This document shows positions 25,785-35,331 of a stretch of DNA of 64,000 nucleotides, in pieces. Source of the DNA: Acidobacteria bacterium Ga0077551 (GTDB lineage Bacteria > Pseudomonadota > Alphaproteobacteria > Caulobacterales > Hyphomonadaceae). The position numbers and the translations under genes were made by a program. Numbering within the stretch: the first letter of the stretch is position 1; each line of letters opens with the position of its first letter. The DNA is taken from positions 372,001-436,000 of the forward strand of contig LNFC01000014.1 of the NCBI GenBank assembly GCA_001464545.1. The letters are read 5' to 3'. Under the pieces are notes generated by a model. The model was not told the DNA's origin, made no database searches, and saw nothing but the letters and a program-made list of their open reading frames with translations.

Positions 25785-26801
25785 ATGTTGGCCAGTTCGA
25801 AAACACCGCGCTGGATCAAGGCCGAACGCGAGGGCATCCACCTGCCCACGATCGACTGGTGGATCGATCCGTCCCGGCCGGCGGCGAATGCGCTGGTCAC
25901 GCACGGCCATGCCGATCATGCCCGCGGCGGACACGGCCAGGTGTGGGCGACTTGTGCCACGCGCGACATCATTGCGCTGCGCTATGGAACGCCGACGGGC
26001 GGGCGCGATCTCGATTACAACGAACCGCTGGACATCGGCGATTCCATCACCGCGACGTTCGTGCCGGCAGGCCATGTTCTCGGCTCCGCGCAGATCCTTC
26101 TTGAACGCCAGGGTGAGCGCATCATCGTGACCGGGGACTACAAGCGCCGGCCGGATCCGACCTGCCTGCCCTTCCAGCCGACGCCGTGCGACATCCTGAT
26201 CACCGAAGCGACATTCGCCCTGCCGATCTTTACGCACCCGCCGATCGAGCGAGAGATCGCACGCCTCCTTGCCGCGCGCGAGGCCAACCCGGATCGCTGC
26301 ATCTTGATCGGCGCCTATGCGCTCGGCAAGGCCCAGCGGATCATCGCGGAGCTTCGCCGCGCCGGGTATCACGAGACGATCTGGCTGCACGGCGCGATGG
26401 TCGCCATGTGCGAGTTGTATGAGCGGCACGGCATAGAATTCGGCGCGCTGGCGCTGGTGAGCGAGGCAAGCCGTGAGGCGCTCAAGGGGCAGATCATCGT
26501 CTGTCCGCCGTCGTCCCTGAACTCGGCCTGGGCGCGCCGGTTGCCAGACCCCATCAATGCCATGGCGTCCGGCTGGATGCGGGTGCGCCAGAGGGCCGTG
26601 CAGCGCAATGTCGAGCTGCCGCTGATCATCTCGGACCATTGTGACTGGAACGAATTGACCGGCACGATCCTCGAGCTTTCGCCGGAAGAAACCTGGATCA
26701 CGCATGGCCGAGAGGACGCGCTGCTGCACTGGTGCGCGCAGCACCAGATGCGCGCCCGCGCGCTCGACCTGGTCGGCCGCGAAGAGGACGACACCGGCTG
26801 A
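25785..26801 (+). CDS. Ligase-associated DNA exonuclease (MBL/beta-CASP fold)
   Basis: A 338-residue metallo-beta-lactamase fold nuclease. The metal site is THGHADHARGGH (HxHxDH), with GHVLGSAQI and GDYKRRPDPT further along. This matches the family of DNA exonucleases that sit next to bacterial ATP-dependent DNA ligases. The ATG at 25785 is favoured by AGGA about eight bases upstream; the open frame also reaches 25722. The stop overlaps the ligase ATG by one base (TGATG), so the two enzymes are made together for DNA end processing and sealing. Confidence 0.92.
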   Translation: MLASSKTPRWIKAEREGIHLPTIDWWIDPSRPAANALVTHGHADHARGGHGQVWATCATRDIIALRYGTPTGGRDLDYNEPLDIGDSITATFVPAGHVLGSAQILLERQGERIIVTGDYKRRPDPTCLPFQPTPCDILITEATFALPIFTHPPIEREIARLLAAREANPDRCILIGAYALGKAQRIIAELRRAGYHETIWLHGAMVAMCELYERHGIEFGALALVSEASREALKGQIIVCPPSSLNSAWARRLPDPINAMASGWMRVRQRAVQRNVELPLIISDHCDWNELTGTILELSPEETWITHGREDALLHWCAQHQMRARALDLVGREEDDTG

Positions 26802-28450
26802 TGGACCGTTTCGCCCGGCTGCTGACCGATCTCATCTATACACGATCCCGCAACAGCAAGCTGGCCTTGCTGGCGGACTACCTGCGCACGGTGCCGGACC
26901 CCGATCGCGGCTGGGCCCTCGCGGGACTGACGGGGGAGCTGAACTTTCCCTCGGTCAAAGCCGGCATCGTGCGGGACCTGATCAAGGAGCGCGTCGATCC
27001 AGTTCTCTTCTCGCTCTCGCGCGATTTCGTGGGGGACACCGCCGAGACGGTCAGCCTACTCTGGCCTGCTCCCCCGGGGGCAGTTGCGCCTCCCCCAACC
27101 GTCAGTGAAGCCGTCAGCGCGCTCAGCGCGGCAACTCGGGCGACGGCCAAGCCAATCGTTGCCGGCCTGCTGGACCGGCTCGACGAGGACGGCCGCTTTG
27201 CGCTGCTGAAGCTGGCAACCGGCGCCTTGCGGATCGGCGTGTCGGCGCGGCTTGCGAAGACGGCGTTCGCGCAGGCCTTCTCTGTGCCGCTCGATGATGT
27301 CGAAGAAATCTGGCATGCGCTGCGTCCGCCGTATACGGATCTGTTTGCCTGGGTCTCAGGCGCGGCCGCAAAACCGGACATCACTTCCCTGCCCGTATTC
27401 CGGCCTTTCATGCTGGCCAATCCCCTTGAGGATGCCGTGCTCGATCTGGCCGACTATGCGGCGGAATGGAAATGGGACGGCATCCGCATCCAGCTTGTCC
27501 ATGCCGGCGGCGAGACAAGGCTTTTCAGCCGCGGCGGCGAAGACATCACGGCCAGCTTCCCGGATGTCGCCCGCGCGTTTGCCCAAGAAGGCGTGCTCGA
27601 CGGCGAGCTGCTCGTTCGGGGCGCGGCGCAAGGCGGCGAGGCGGGGGGCGCGGCGAGCTTCAATGCGCTTCAGCAACGGCTCGGCCGTAAGGTCGTCTCC
27701 GCCAGCATGCAGGCCGCGTATCCGGCCTTCGTCCGGCTCTACGATATGCTGTTCGACCGCGGTGAAGACCTGCGCCGCCTGCCCTGGTCTGACCGGCGGG
27801 TGCGTCTCGAATCCGTCGTCGCACGGCTTGACCCCGGCGCCTTTGACATTTCTGCACTGATCGAGGCGGGCGATTTCGACGAACTTACTGACCTGCGTGC
27901 CGCCGCGCGGGAAACCGACATCGAAGGCGTCATGCTGAAGCGGCGCGACAGTCCCTACGAGGCGGGCCGCAAGGCGGGCCTGTGGTACAAGTGGAAACGC
28001 GAACCGCTCACTGCCGACTGCGTGATGATGTATGCGCAGCGCGGCTCCGGCAAACGCTCAAGTTTTTATTCTGACTACACGTTCGGCTGCTGGACCGCGC
28101 CGGAAGCCGAAGGCGGCGTGCTGCTGCCCGTCGGCAAGGCCTATTCGGGGTTCAGCGATGAGGAACTGCGCTGGCTCGACGGTTTCGTGCGCAAGCATAC
28201 GGTCAACCGCTTCGGCCCTGTCCGCGAAGTCGAAAAGAGCCTCGTCCTCGAAGTCGCCTTTGACGCCGTGAATCCAAGCACGCGCCACAAGTCCGGAATC
28301 GCCATGCGATTCCCGCGCATCAGCCGTATCCGCCGCGACAAGCCCGCCGCCGAAGCCGACGAGATCGACACGCTTCGCCGGATGATCGTCTCATCTCCCG
28401 GAATCGCTGCATCGCCTGTGGAGGCCGATCCCCGAAGCTTAACCGACTGA
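26801..28450 (+). CDS. ATP-dependent DNA ligase
   Basis: A 549-residue ligase. The adenylation motif is EWKWDGIRI with the nucleotide-accepting lysine K224. Motifs III (YDMLFDRGEDLR), IV (EGVMLKRRDSPYEAGRK) and V (WYKWKRE) follow. The N-terminal helical domain (residues about 1-200) and C-terminal OB domain are complete. This type seals DNA nicks in repair and is additional to the NAD-dependent LigA. The usual further partners in larger versions of this cluster, a DEXH helicase and a phosphoesterase, are not next to it here. The following gene is convergent. Confidence 0.94.
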   Translation: MDRFARLLTDLIYTRSRNSKLALLADYLRTVPDPDRGWALAGLTGELNFPSVKAGIVRDLIKERVDPVLFSLSRDFVGDTAETVSLLWPAPPGAVAPPPTVSEAVSALSAATRATAKPIVAGLLDRLDEDGRFALLKLATGALRIGVSARLAKTAFAQAFSVPLDDVEEIWHALRPPYTDLFAWVSGAAAKPDITSLPVFRPFMLANPLEDAVLDLADYAAEWKWDGIRIQLVHAGGETRLFSRGGEDITASFPDVARAFAQEGVLDGELLVRGAAQGGEAGGAASFNALQQRLGRKVVSASMQAAYPAFVRLYDMLFDRGEDLRRLPWSDRRVRLESVVARLDPGAFDISALIEAGDFDELTDLRAAARETDIEGVMLKRRDSPYEAGRKAGLWYKWKREPLTADCVMMYAQRGSGKRSSFYSDYTFGCWTAPEAEGGVLLPVGKAYSGFSDEELRWLDGFVRKHTVNRFGPVREVEKSLVLEVAFDAVNPSTRHKSGIAMRFPRISRIRRDKPAAEADEIDTLRRMIVSSPGIAASPVEADPRSLTD

Positions 28451-28485
28451 CATTTGGAACCGGCCGCCATGGACTGGCACCGGGA

Positions 28486-31400
28486 TCAGTACGCGTCTGC
28501 CGGCTCTTCCGAGTGTTTCGGTTCCGCCAGATCCTTCGGCGTCAGCAGCATGTACATGGCAGGCGTCACAATCCGTGCAAGGATGGTCGAGCTGACCAAT
28601 CCGCCGATGATGACGACTGCAAGTGGCGAGACAAGGGGGGACTGCTCAAGGACCAGCGGGATCATGCCGCCGATTGCTGTTGCGCTGGTCAGCAGAACCG
28701 GCAGGAAGCGGACCTCGCCGGCCTGAACCACAGCCTCGCGCAATGGTACACCTTCGCGCCTCAGCCGGTTCGCAAAGTCCACGAGCAGGATCGAGTTCTT
28801 GATCTCGATTCCTATGAGCGCGATGAAGCCGATCATCGCGATGAAGGAGAGGGGGTACTGTGCGATATAGAGCGCCACGAAACCGCCCATCACGCCGAAC
28901 GGAATAACGAAGGCCACCACCGCCATCTGCGCGAAGCTGCCGAACTCAAGGAGCAGGACCGCCAGCACGCCGAACAGCGCAATCAGCACGGCGGCGCCGA
29001 GGCCCGAAAAGCTCTCGCTCGCCGCTTCGGCCTGACCGCCAAACGTGATCCGGTAGCCGGGTGGCAGGTTGATCGCATTGATCTTGGACGCAACATCGGC
29101 TGTCACATCCGCGGCCAGATAGTCCGGCAAAACGTAGGAGAGCACGGTTACCACACGCTCCTGCTGTACGCGGTTCACGGCCGTAGGGCCGGAGGAAAAC
29201 TCGACCGACGCAATCTCCGACAGCGGCACGCCGCCGCCCTGCCCGTTCCACAGATACATTCTCTGCAGCGCATCAGCGTCCGGAGGCGATCCGGCATCCA
29301 TCCGCACCCGGATCGGATAGGCTTCGCCGGTCGGATCGCGCACCTGCGCCACCGTTGCGCCGCCCACGGCGACACGCAGGGTCTGGTCGATCGCGCCGGG
29401 CGGAATGCCGAGCAGCGCCGCCTTGGCCGTATCAATGTTGAGTTCAAGATCCACCTGGCGGGCCGCCGCCGGGTTCGACACGTCGCGCGTGCCGGTCGTA
29501 TCCCGCAGGATCAGTTCGACATCGCCGGCGATCTGGCTCAGCGTATCATTGTCCTTGCCCCAGATGCGCACGGCGATCGGCGCCTCTACCGGCGGGCCGT
29601 TCTCGAACCGGCGGAATGTCAGCTTCGCGGCGGGGTATTTCGCAAGCTCTGCACGAATTTCAGAAACCAGGGCTGGGCCTTCATCGGGATGCCAATGCTT
29701 GAACGCTCCGTAGACCTGGCCAAAGTCCGGCACACCAATCGTCTCAAAGACGTTGTAATAGACCTGCGGATTGCTCGATCCGCTGTTGGCGAAACGGAAA
29801 GCGATGTCTTCGCGACTTGCCAGGACGCTTTCGACATAGCGGACGGCCTTGTCCGTCTCGTCAATCGACACACCTTGGGGCAGTTCCACATCCACGAGGA
29901 AATACGGGCTGTCGTTCTCGGGAAAGAGCGAGAAGCCGAGCCGCGGCACGAGCGCGAACGAAGACAGCGCGACCGCCAGCGACACGACAACGGTCGAGAC
30001 CGGGAAGCGGAGGGCGAGACGAAGGATTGGGCGGTAGATGGCATGGATGCCGCCCATGACGGTGTCCAGGAAGATGTTGGATTTCCCGTGTCCGTCGCGC
30101 GGCAGCAATTGTCCTGCCAGGAAGGGGATGATCGTCAGTGACACGACCAGCGACGCGATGATCGTCGTGAGCACGGCAACCGGCAAAGACCGGGTGAAAT
30201 CGCCCGCGCCTTCCGGCAAGGCGATCAGCGGCAGGAAGGCAAAGATGAGCGTGGCGGTGCAGCCGATGACCGCCACGTTGATTTCCGACACGCCGGCAAT
30301 CGCCGCTTCGCGCCTCGGCAAACCGTTTCGCAAATGCCGCGCGATGTTTTCGGTAACCACAATCGAGTCGTCGACCAGCAATCCGAGTGCGATGACAAAG
30401 CCCGAAATCGACAGCTGGTTCATCGTGTAGCCGAGCTGGCCTATCCAGAACACGCCGATCGCCAGCGACAACGGGATCGCCATCATCACAACGATGGCGG
30501 CGCGAATTCCCAGCGGCAGGAGCGTGAGCAGCACGAGCAGCACGGCAATTCCAAAGTCCCGTCCGAGATTGGTCAGCCGGTGCGCAACGGTCTTGGACTG
30601 GTCGAAGCCGAGTTCAAGCCGGATGCCTTCGGGCAGGCTGCTCCGGTAGGCTTCGATCTGCTTGTAGAGATTGTTGCGCACCACAAACACATCGACGCCG
30701 AGCTTGCCCTTGGCGCTGACGAGCACGGCGCGTTCGCCATTGAACCGCGTGAAATGGCGCGGCTCGTCATTGTCCCATTCGACCTTGGCGATATCGCCTA
30801 CCGTCAGCGTGCTGCCGGATGCCGAGCGCAGGACTGTGCTCCGGATCTCGTCGAGACTGTCAAACGGACCGGTGGCCGTCACGTTGAAGCGCCGGCCACC
30901 GGACTGCACGGCGCCGATCGGCACGTCTGCACCTTCGCGCTGCAGCGCATCAACAACGGCGAGCGGCGATAGCTGAAAGGTCGAGAGCCGATCAAGGTCG
31001 AGCGACACACGCACCTCTGATTCCGGCGCGCCCCAAATCTGCGATTGCTGGACACCGCCGGCGCGTTCGAGCATGTCGCGCAAGTCGCGCGCGGCCGCTT
31101 CCATTTGGCGCGCCGGCGCGGTTTCGCTGACCAGCGCCAGAACCACCACGTTCGCGTTGGCCGTGTTGGCCTTGAAGGTGCGCACATCCACCACGCCGGG
31201 CGGAAAATCCGGCCGCGCCACGTTCAGTTCACGGACCAGTTCATCAAACTTGCGCTCTGGGTCGGCCCCATAGGTGAATTCCACCGTGACGCTGCCCACA
31301 CCCGAAGTCGCACTCGACCTGACTTCCTTGACGTCTTCAATCCGGTTGAAGGCCTGCTCGAGCGGTACAACGATCAGCTTTTCGATCTGCTCGGCATCCG

Positions 31401-31563
31401 CGCCCGGAAGGACGACCGTGACGCCGGCTATGGGAAAACGGACGGTCGGGTCTTCGGACTTGGGGATGGACACCATCGCACTGGCGCCGAGGGCAACCAG
31501 CATGGCAAACAGCACCAGCGAGAATTGCCAGCGGTCGACAAAAAAGCGGACGATGTTCTGCAT
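28486..31563 (-). CDS. RND-family efflux transporter (inner membrane subunit)
   Basis: A 1025-residue HAE1/AcrB-type transporter. After an N-terminal helix (WQFSLVLFAMLVALGASAMV) come the first periplasmic porter loop, a block of helices with the proton-relay motif GLLVDDSIVVTENI, the second periplasmic loop, and a final helix block (FIALIGIEIKNSILLVDFANRL). The proton-driven trimer exports drugs, lipids or solvents through a tripartite complex. It starts five bases after the stop of the lipoprotein adaptor gene. No outer-membrane component is adjacent. Confidence 0.94.
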   Translation of the reverse strand: MQNIVRFFVDRWQFSLVLFAMLVALGASAMVSIPKSEDPTVRFPIAGVTVVLPGADAEQIEKLIVVPLEQAFNRIEDVKEVRSSATSGVGSVTVEFTYGADPERKFDELVRELNVARPDFPPGVVDVRTFKANTANANVVVLALVSETAPARQMEAAARDLRDMLERAGGVQQSQIWGAPESEVRVSLDLDRLSTFQLSPLAVVDALQREGADVPIGAVQSGGRRFNVTATGPFDSLDEIRSTVLRSASGSTLTVGDIAKVEWDNDEPRHFTRFNGERAVLVSAKGKLGVDVFVVRNNLYKQIEAYRSSLPEGIRLELGFDQSKTVAHRLTNLGRDFGIAVLLVLLTLLPLGIRAAIVVMMAIPLSLAIGVFWIGQLGYTMNQLSISGFVIALGLLVDDSIVVTENIARHLRNGLPRREAAIAGVSEINVAVIGCTATLIFAFLPLIALPEGAGDFTRSLPVAVLTTIIASLVVSLTIIPFLAGQLLPRDGHGKSNIFLDTVMGGIHAIYRPILRLALRFPVSTVVVSLAVALSSFALVPRLGFSLFPENDSPYFLVDVELPQGVSIDETDKAVRYVESVLASREDIAFRFANSGSSNPQVYYNVFETIGVPDFGQVYGAFKHWHPDEGPALVSEIRAELAKYPAAKLTFRRFENGPPVEAPIAVRIWGKDNDTLSQIAGDVELILRDTTGTRDVSNPAAARQVDLELNIDTAKAALLGIPPGAIDQTLRVAVGGATVAQVRDPTGEAYPIRVRMDAGSPPDADALQRMYLWNGQGGGVPLSEIASVEFSSGPTAVNRVQQERVVTVLSYVLPDYLAADVTADVASKINAINLPPGYRITFGGQAEAASESFSGLGAAVLIALFGVLAVLLLEFGSFAQMAVVAFVIPFGVMGGFVALYIAQYPLSFIAMIGFIALIGIEIKNSILLVDFANRLRREGVPLREAVVQAGEVRFLPVLLTSATAIGGMIPLVLEQSPLVSPLAVVIIGGLVSSTILARIVTPAMYMLLTPKDLAEPKHSEEPADAY

Positions 31564-31568
31564 AAGGC

Positions 31569-32657
31569 TCAGGGCCTGTCCGCAATGATGACGGCTTCGC
31601 CGTCTCGGACATAGGCCGCGCCTTCCGCGATCACGCGCTCTCCGGCCTCAAGCCCGGACAGGACGAGTACATCTCCCCTGTCGATACCGGATGTGGAAAC
31701 GGCCCGGCGGTGGGCGACGTTCTTGTCGTCGATGACGTAGACGTACCCCCGGTCCGCACGCGCATCGATCAGGGCCAGGGTCGGAATGCGCACCGTTGAA
31801 GACTTGCCCTCGGTTGCCGCGGACGAGGTAATCTGGGCACTGCCGATCAGGCCGCTGCGCAGGAGCGCCGGATCACCGGCGCTGATATCAACATCGAAAT
31901 TCCCGGTGGCATCATTGCTCTTGGCAGCGATGCGGACGATGGCGCCGGTTCGCGGCGGGCCGGCAAGCCCGGCGACCGAAATCTCGGCCTTGTCCCCGAC
32001 TTTCAGGCGCGCGGCCTGTTCCGCCGATACCGGCACGCGCAGCAGCAGGCCTGACGTTGTATCCCCAATCTGCAGCACCGGTGCGCCGGGGGCGAGTGTC
32101 TGCCCCGGCTCGGCGAGACGGCGCAGCACCACGCCGTCGCTGGGCGACGTCATGACCCCGAGATTGCGATTGAACGATACCGCTGACAGACCGGCGCGGG
32201 CCTGATCTCGCGCCAGCGCCGCATCGTCCAGCCGCGCCTGCGCCACATGACCCTTTTCGACGAGATCGCGGGTGCGCTCATATTGCAGGTCGGCGTTCAC
32301 GACGGCGGCCTCGGCCTGGGCGACGCTCGCGGCGAGTTCCGTCAGGTCGAGCCGGGCGAGGCGCTGCTTCGCCTTTACGGCGTCGCCTTCATCGACGGTC
32401 AATTCGGTCAGGACCCCGCCCGTCTTGAACGACAGTGTGGTCTCCTGCGAGTAGACAATCGTGCCGGTTGCCGCGACCAGCGCGTCTGGCGCGGCCGGCA
32501 TGACCTCGGCGGCGACCACCACCGGCTGGGCGACTTTCGGGACGGTGACCGCTTGCGCCGTGTCTTTGGTAACGGCGTCGCATCCTGATGCTATGAGCAG
32601 GGCGAGCGCCGACAGGGCACCGAGGATCGCGCGCGGGGTCACTTCGCGTATGGGCAT
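31569..32657 (-). CDS. RND efflux periplasmic adaptor, lipoprotein
   Basis: A 362-residue membrane fusion protein with a lipoprotein signal ending in LLIASGC. It has the order beta-barrel/lipoyl (LTELTVDEGDAVKAKQRLARLD), helical hairpin (AEAAVVNADLQYERTRDLVEKG), lipoyl (GVVLRRLAEPGQTLAPGAPVLQIGD) and membrane-proximal domain (ALIDARADRGYVYVIDD..AHRRAV). It links the RND pump to an outer-membrane channel. I chose the ATG at 32657; an in-frame TTG at 32678 would add seven residues. It is cotranscribed with the pump gene. Confidence 0.9.
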   Translation of the reverse strand: MPIREVTPRAILGALSALALLIASGCDAVTKDTAQAVTVPKVAQPVVVAAEVMPAAPDALVAATGTIVYSQETTLSFKTGGVLTELTVDEGDAVKAKQRLARLDLTELAASVAQAEAAVVNADLQYERTRDLVEKGHVAQARLDDAALARDQARAGLSAVSFNRNLGVMTSPSDGVVLRRLAEPGQTLAPGAPVLQIGDTTSGLLLRVPVSAEQAARLKVGDKAEISVAGLAGPPRTGAIVRIAAKSNDATGNFDVDISAGDPALLRSGLIGSAQITSSAATEGKSSTVRIPTLALIDARADRGYVYVIDDKNVAHRRAVSTSGIDRGDVLVLSGLEAGERVIAEGAAYVRDGEAVIIADRP

Positions 32658-33113
32658 GGGTTCCGGCTTCTGGGTCAAACGTTTGCGGAAAACGCTAAAC
32701 GAAACATAAATTGTTCAGTGGCGAAGTCCAGAGCGTATTCGAGGGATTCTTCTATCTTTGACCTAGCTTTGCCAGTGCCGTCGTAATGGTGCTTTGCGAC
32801 AGGCGTTCGGCCTCGGCGCAGTCAATCCGCGATGCAGCCGGGTCGCTGGTGCCCCGTTCGAGCCGCCCTCCATGCGTCACGTATCTGTTTTCATTCACAG
32901 GATAGCGGGCCGGGAGAGCCTTCGCCGAATCAAATGTTCTTGATTTGTTCTTTTTCCCGTGCCTTCTAGAGGGAACGCCGTGACGGAGATGCGGGTAACA
33001 ATGCCATTGCGGGATGCAACGTGTGAACGCCCGGGCAGGTTGGCCGGCGGCAGGCTGCGCGTCCGGTAGCACCCACGCCTGCCCCTACTGCGCCACTGAG
33101 AGAACGCCCAAAC
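32658..33113. other. Divergent intergenic region with SOS box
   Basis: 456 bases separate the divergent efflux operon and the SOS cassette. The part near 32690-32760 is AT-rich and probably carries the efflux promoter. The LexA box described separately lies at 32936-32950. A 106-codon open frame on the minus strand (32752-33072) shows no recognisable domain or clear ribosome-binding site and is not called. Confidence 0.6.
32936..32950 (+). promoter_or_regulatory. LexA (SOS) box, alphaproteobacterial type
   Basis: GTTC at 32936-32939 and GTTC at 32947-32950 are separated by exactly seven bases, which is the alphaproteobacterial LexA consensus GTTC-N7-GTTC. It lies 163 bases before the start of imuA. 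SOS control of imuA-imuB-dnaE2 is established in this class, so the match in sequence and place is strong. Confidence 0.85.
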
Positions 33114-33839
33114 ATGGACTTCGCCACCCTCAAAGCAAAAGGCCTCGTCCGGACAGCTATGGCGCCGCCCGCAGTCCGGGCGGAGTTTCCATTCGGCCTC
33201 GGTGAGCCGGGCCTGCATGAGATTGCGGAGAGCGCCTACGGGGACCGGGCTGCGGCAACCGGCTTCCTGCTGGCCGCGATTGGGCAGGGCGTATGCGGCG
33301 CATGGGTCTGGGTGCGGCAGACATCGATTGTGCTGGACACGGGCGAGGTGCCGGAGGCGGCGCTGCCAGGCCTGTCCTCACGCCTGCGCCTGACGGTACA
33401 GGTACGCACGGCGCAAGCCGGGCTGTGGGCGGCTGAGGAGGCGGTTGTCTCCGGCGCCGCAAACCTTGTGATTGCCGAAGTGGAGCAATCTGACTTCACG
33501 TCCAGCCGGCGGCTTACGCTCGCGTCCACGCGGCACGGCGTGCCGGTCGTTCTGGTGTTGCCCTACAGCTGTGAGGGCGCGACAGCCGCCGCCAGTCGCT
33601 GGCGCCTTGCCTCACGCCCGTCCGCCCCCAATCGCCATGATCCGCATGCCCCCGGCCATCCGCGCTGGCGGGCGGTGATCGAACGCTGCCGCGCGGCGCC
33701 TTCCGCGACCGGGCAGGCCTTTGACCTCGAGTGGAATGATGAAACGCTATCTCTCAGTGTGGTTTCCGGACTGGCCGCTGGACCGGCTGCGCCGCCTGCG
33801 GCGGCAGACGAAAACCGGTTCCGCCTCCAGGCCGGTTAA
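33114..33839 (+). CDS. imuA: ImuA, RecA-like accessory protein of the SOS mutasome
   Basis: A 241-residue protein. FPFGLGEPGLHEIAESAYGDRAAATGFLLA resembles the RecA-like core of ImuA/ImuA', but the Walker A motif is not conserved. ImuA helps recruit the translesion complex of ImuB and DnaE2 at damaged DNA. The C-terminal 34 codons overlap the start of imuB in another frame by about 100 bases, an unusually long overlap. It lies downstream of a LexA box and upstream of imuB and dnaE2, so the assignment rests partly on context. Confidence 0.85.
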   Translation: MDFATLKAKGLVRTAMAPPAVRAEFPFGLGEPGLHEIAESAYGDRAAATGFLLAAIGQGVCGAWVWVRQTSIVLDTGEVPEAALPGLSSRLRLTVQVRTAQAGLWAAEEAVVSGAANLVIAEVEQSDFTSSRRLTLASTRHGVPVVLVLPYSCEGATAAASRWRLASRPSAPNRHDPHAPGHPRWRAVIERCRAAPSATGQAFDLEWNDETLSLSVVSGLAAGPAAPPAAADENRFRLQAG

Positions 33840-35331
33840 GCCCCGTGCCTTTGTCCTCCACGAAAAATCCGCTCACGGACTAAGTGTCGTGGCCGCGAAT
33901 GCGTCTGCGCGGGCTGTGGGCATCGAACCGGGCCTGCGCCTCACCGATGCGAAAGCAACCCTGCCGGATTTGCTTTCCGAGGAAATCGACCGCGCGGCAG
34001 ATCTGAAGGCCTTGACGGGCCTTGCCGCCTGGATGGTGCGTTTCTCCCCTCTCGTGGCCCTGGACGGCGAAGACGGGCTGATGATGGAGACAACCGGTTG
34101 CGACCACCTGTTCGGCGGCGAGGCGGCGCTCGTGGCCGGGATGTCCCGCCGCCTTGTGCAAGCGGGCCATGGCCACCGGATTGCGATGGCCGGCACACCG
34201 GGCGCCGCCCATGCGCTGGCGCGGGGCACCGGACTGGGCGAGCCTCCCGTGCTGCCCTCCGGCCGGGAAGCCGAGGGGCTGGCGCACCTGCCGATGGCCA
34301 CCCTTCGCCTCTCGCCGGAGGCGCTGACCCTGCTGCGCCGTTTCGGCCTGACGCGGATCGGCCAGCTCTATGAGATTGACCGCAAAGCGCTCACGCGCCG
34401 CTTCCGCTCGCGCCAGGCAGCCGATGCGGTCTGCCTGCGTCTCGATCAGGCGCTGGGGCGGCGGGCCGAGCCTTTTGCCCCGCTTCGTCCGCCGCCGGAA
34501 CATGTCGAATGCCTGCCCTGCCCCGAGCCCCTGACCAGCACCGAAGGCATAGGTGACGGGCTGCAGCAATTGACGGAAAGGTTGTGCAGCGCCCTCGCCG
34601 TTCAGGGACTCGGCGCGCAGGGTTTCATGTTCAGCGCCTTCCGCTCGGATGGCGCAGCAAGCGCCGTCACCGTCAATGCCGCCCGGCCCGTGCGCACGCC
34701 GGACCATGTGCTGCGCCTCTTCCGGGAAAAGATCAGCCGGATTGATGCCGGCTTCGGCATTGACCTGCTGATGCTGGAAGCCAGCCGGACAGGACCCATG
34801 GCTCCCGGCAGCCGCCCCTTGTCAGGCGATCTGGCCGGCACCGGGTTCGATGCGGAGGCGGTTTCCGGGCTTGCCGACCGGATCACCGCACGCCTTGGCG
34901 AAGGCTCCGTGATCCTGACCGTCAGGGACGCACGCCACCCTCCGGACAAGGCAGAACGGCAGGTCGCCTATGCCGGCCAGGTACCGGAGGTGGAGGCGGC
35001 GCCAATCCTTGGGCCGAGGCCCGTCCGCATGCTGAACCGGCCGGAGCAGGTCTCGGTGATGGCGCAGGTCCCGGACGGCCCGCCCTTGCAGTTCGTGTGG
35101 CGCCGGCGCCTGCGCAAGGTTGTGCGGGCTGATGGCCCCGAACGGATTGCCCCGGAATGGTGGACCTACCTTCCCCCCGCACCGGGCGAGCGCGGCAGAC
35201 TGCCCCGCACGCGTGACTATTACCGTATCGAAGACAGTGACGGGCGGCGCTACTGGGTCTTTCGCGAAGGCCTCTACGGCGATGACCGGGGCATGGATCC
35301 CGAATGGTTCGTACAAGGACTGTTCGCATGA
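33736..35331 (+). CDS. imuB: ImuB, Y-family polymerase-like protein of the SOS mutasome
   Basis: A 531-residue protein beginning [18 protein letters not shown], the typical ImuB start in place of the catalytic DxD-type opening of DinB. It keeps the Y-family palm/finger arrangement (residues about 1-220: [26 protein letters not shown]) and a long C-terminal region. It is regarded as a catalytically inactive hub that binds the beta clamp and DnaE2. ATG occurs twice in tandem at 33736 and 33739, and either could be used. Its stop overlaps the dnaE2 ATG by four bases. Confidence 0.93.
   Translation: MMKRYLSVWFPDWPLDRLRRLRRQTKTGSASRPVKPRAFVLHEKSAHGLSVVAANASARAVGIEPGLRLTDAKATLPDLLSEEIDRAADLKALTGLAAWMVRFSPLVALDGEDGLMMETTGCDHLFGGEAALVAGMSRRLVQAGHGHRIAMAGTPGAAHALARGTGLGEPPVLPSGREAEGLAHLPMATLRLSPEALTLLRRFGLTRIGQLYEIDRKALTRRFRSRQAADAVCLRLDQALGRRAEPFAPLRPPPEHVECLPCPEPLTSTEGIGDGLQQLTERLCSALAVQGLGAQGFMFSAFRSDGAASAVTVNAARPVRTPDHVLRLFREKISRIDAGFGIDLLMLEASRTGPMAPGSRPLSGDLAGTGFDAEAVSGLADRITARLGEGSVILTVRDARHPPDKAERQVAYAGQVPEVEAAPILGPRPVRMLNRPEQVSVMAQVPDGPPLQFVWRRRLRKVVRADGPERIAPEWWTYLPPAPGERGRLPRTRDYYRIEDSDGRRYWVFREGLYGDDRGMDPEWFVQGLFA

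Noticed and set aside
28513..30141. 542-codon open frame antisense to the RND transporter
   Set aside because: Shadow of a confident 1025-residue transporter; the composition is unnatural (His/Arg/Gln-rich) and shows no family.
32752..33072. 106-codon minus-strand open frame between the efflux and SOS genes
   Set aside because: No recognisable domain or clear ribosome-binding site, and it covers the LexA box and the presumed imuA promoter.
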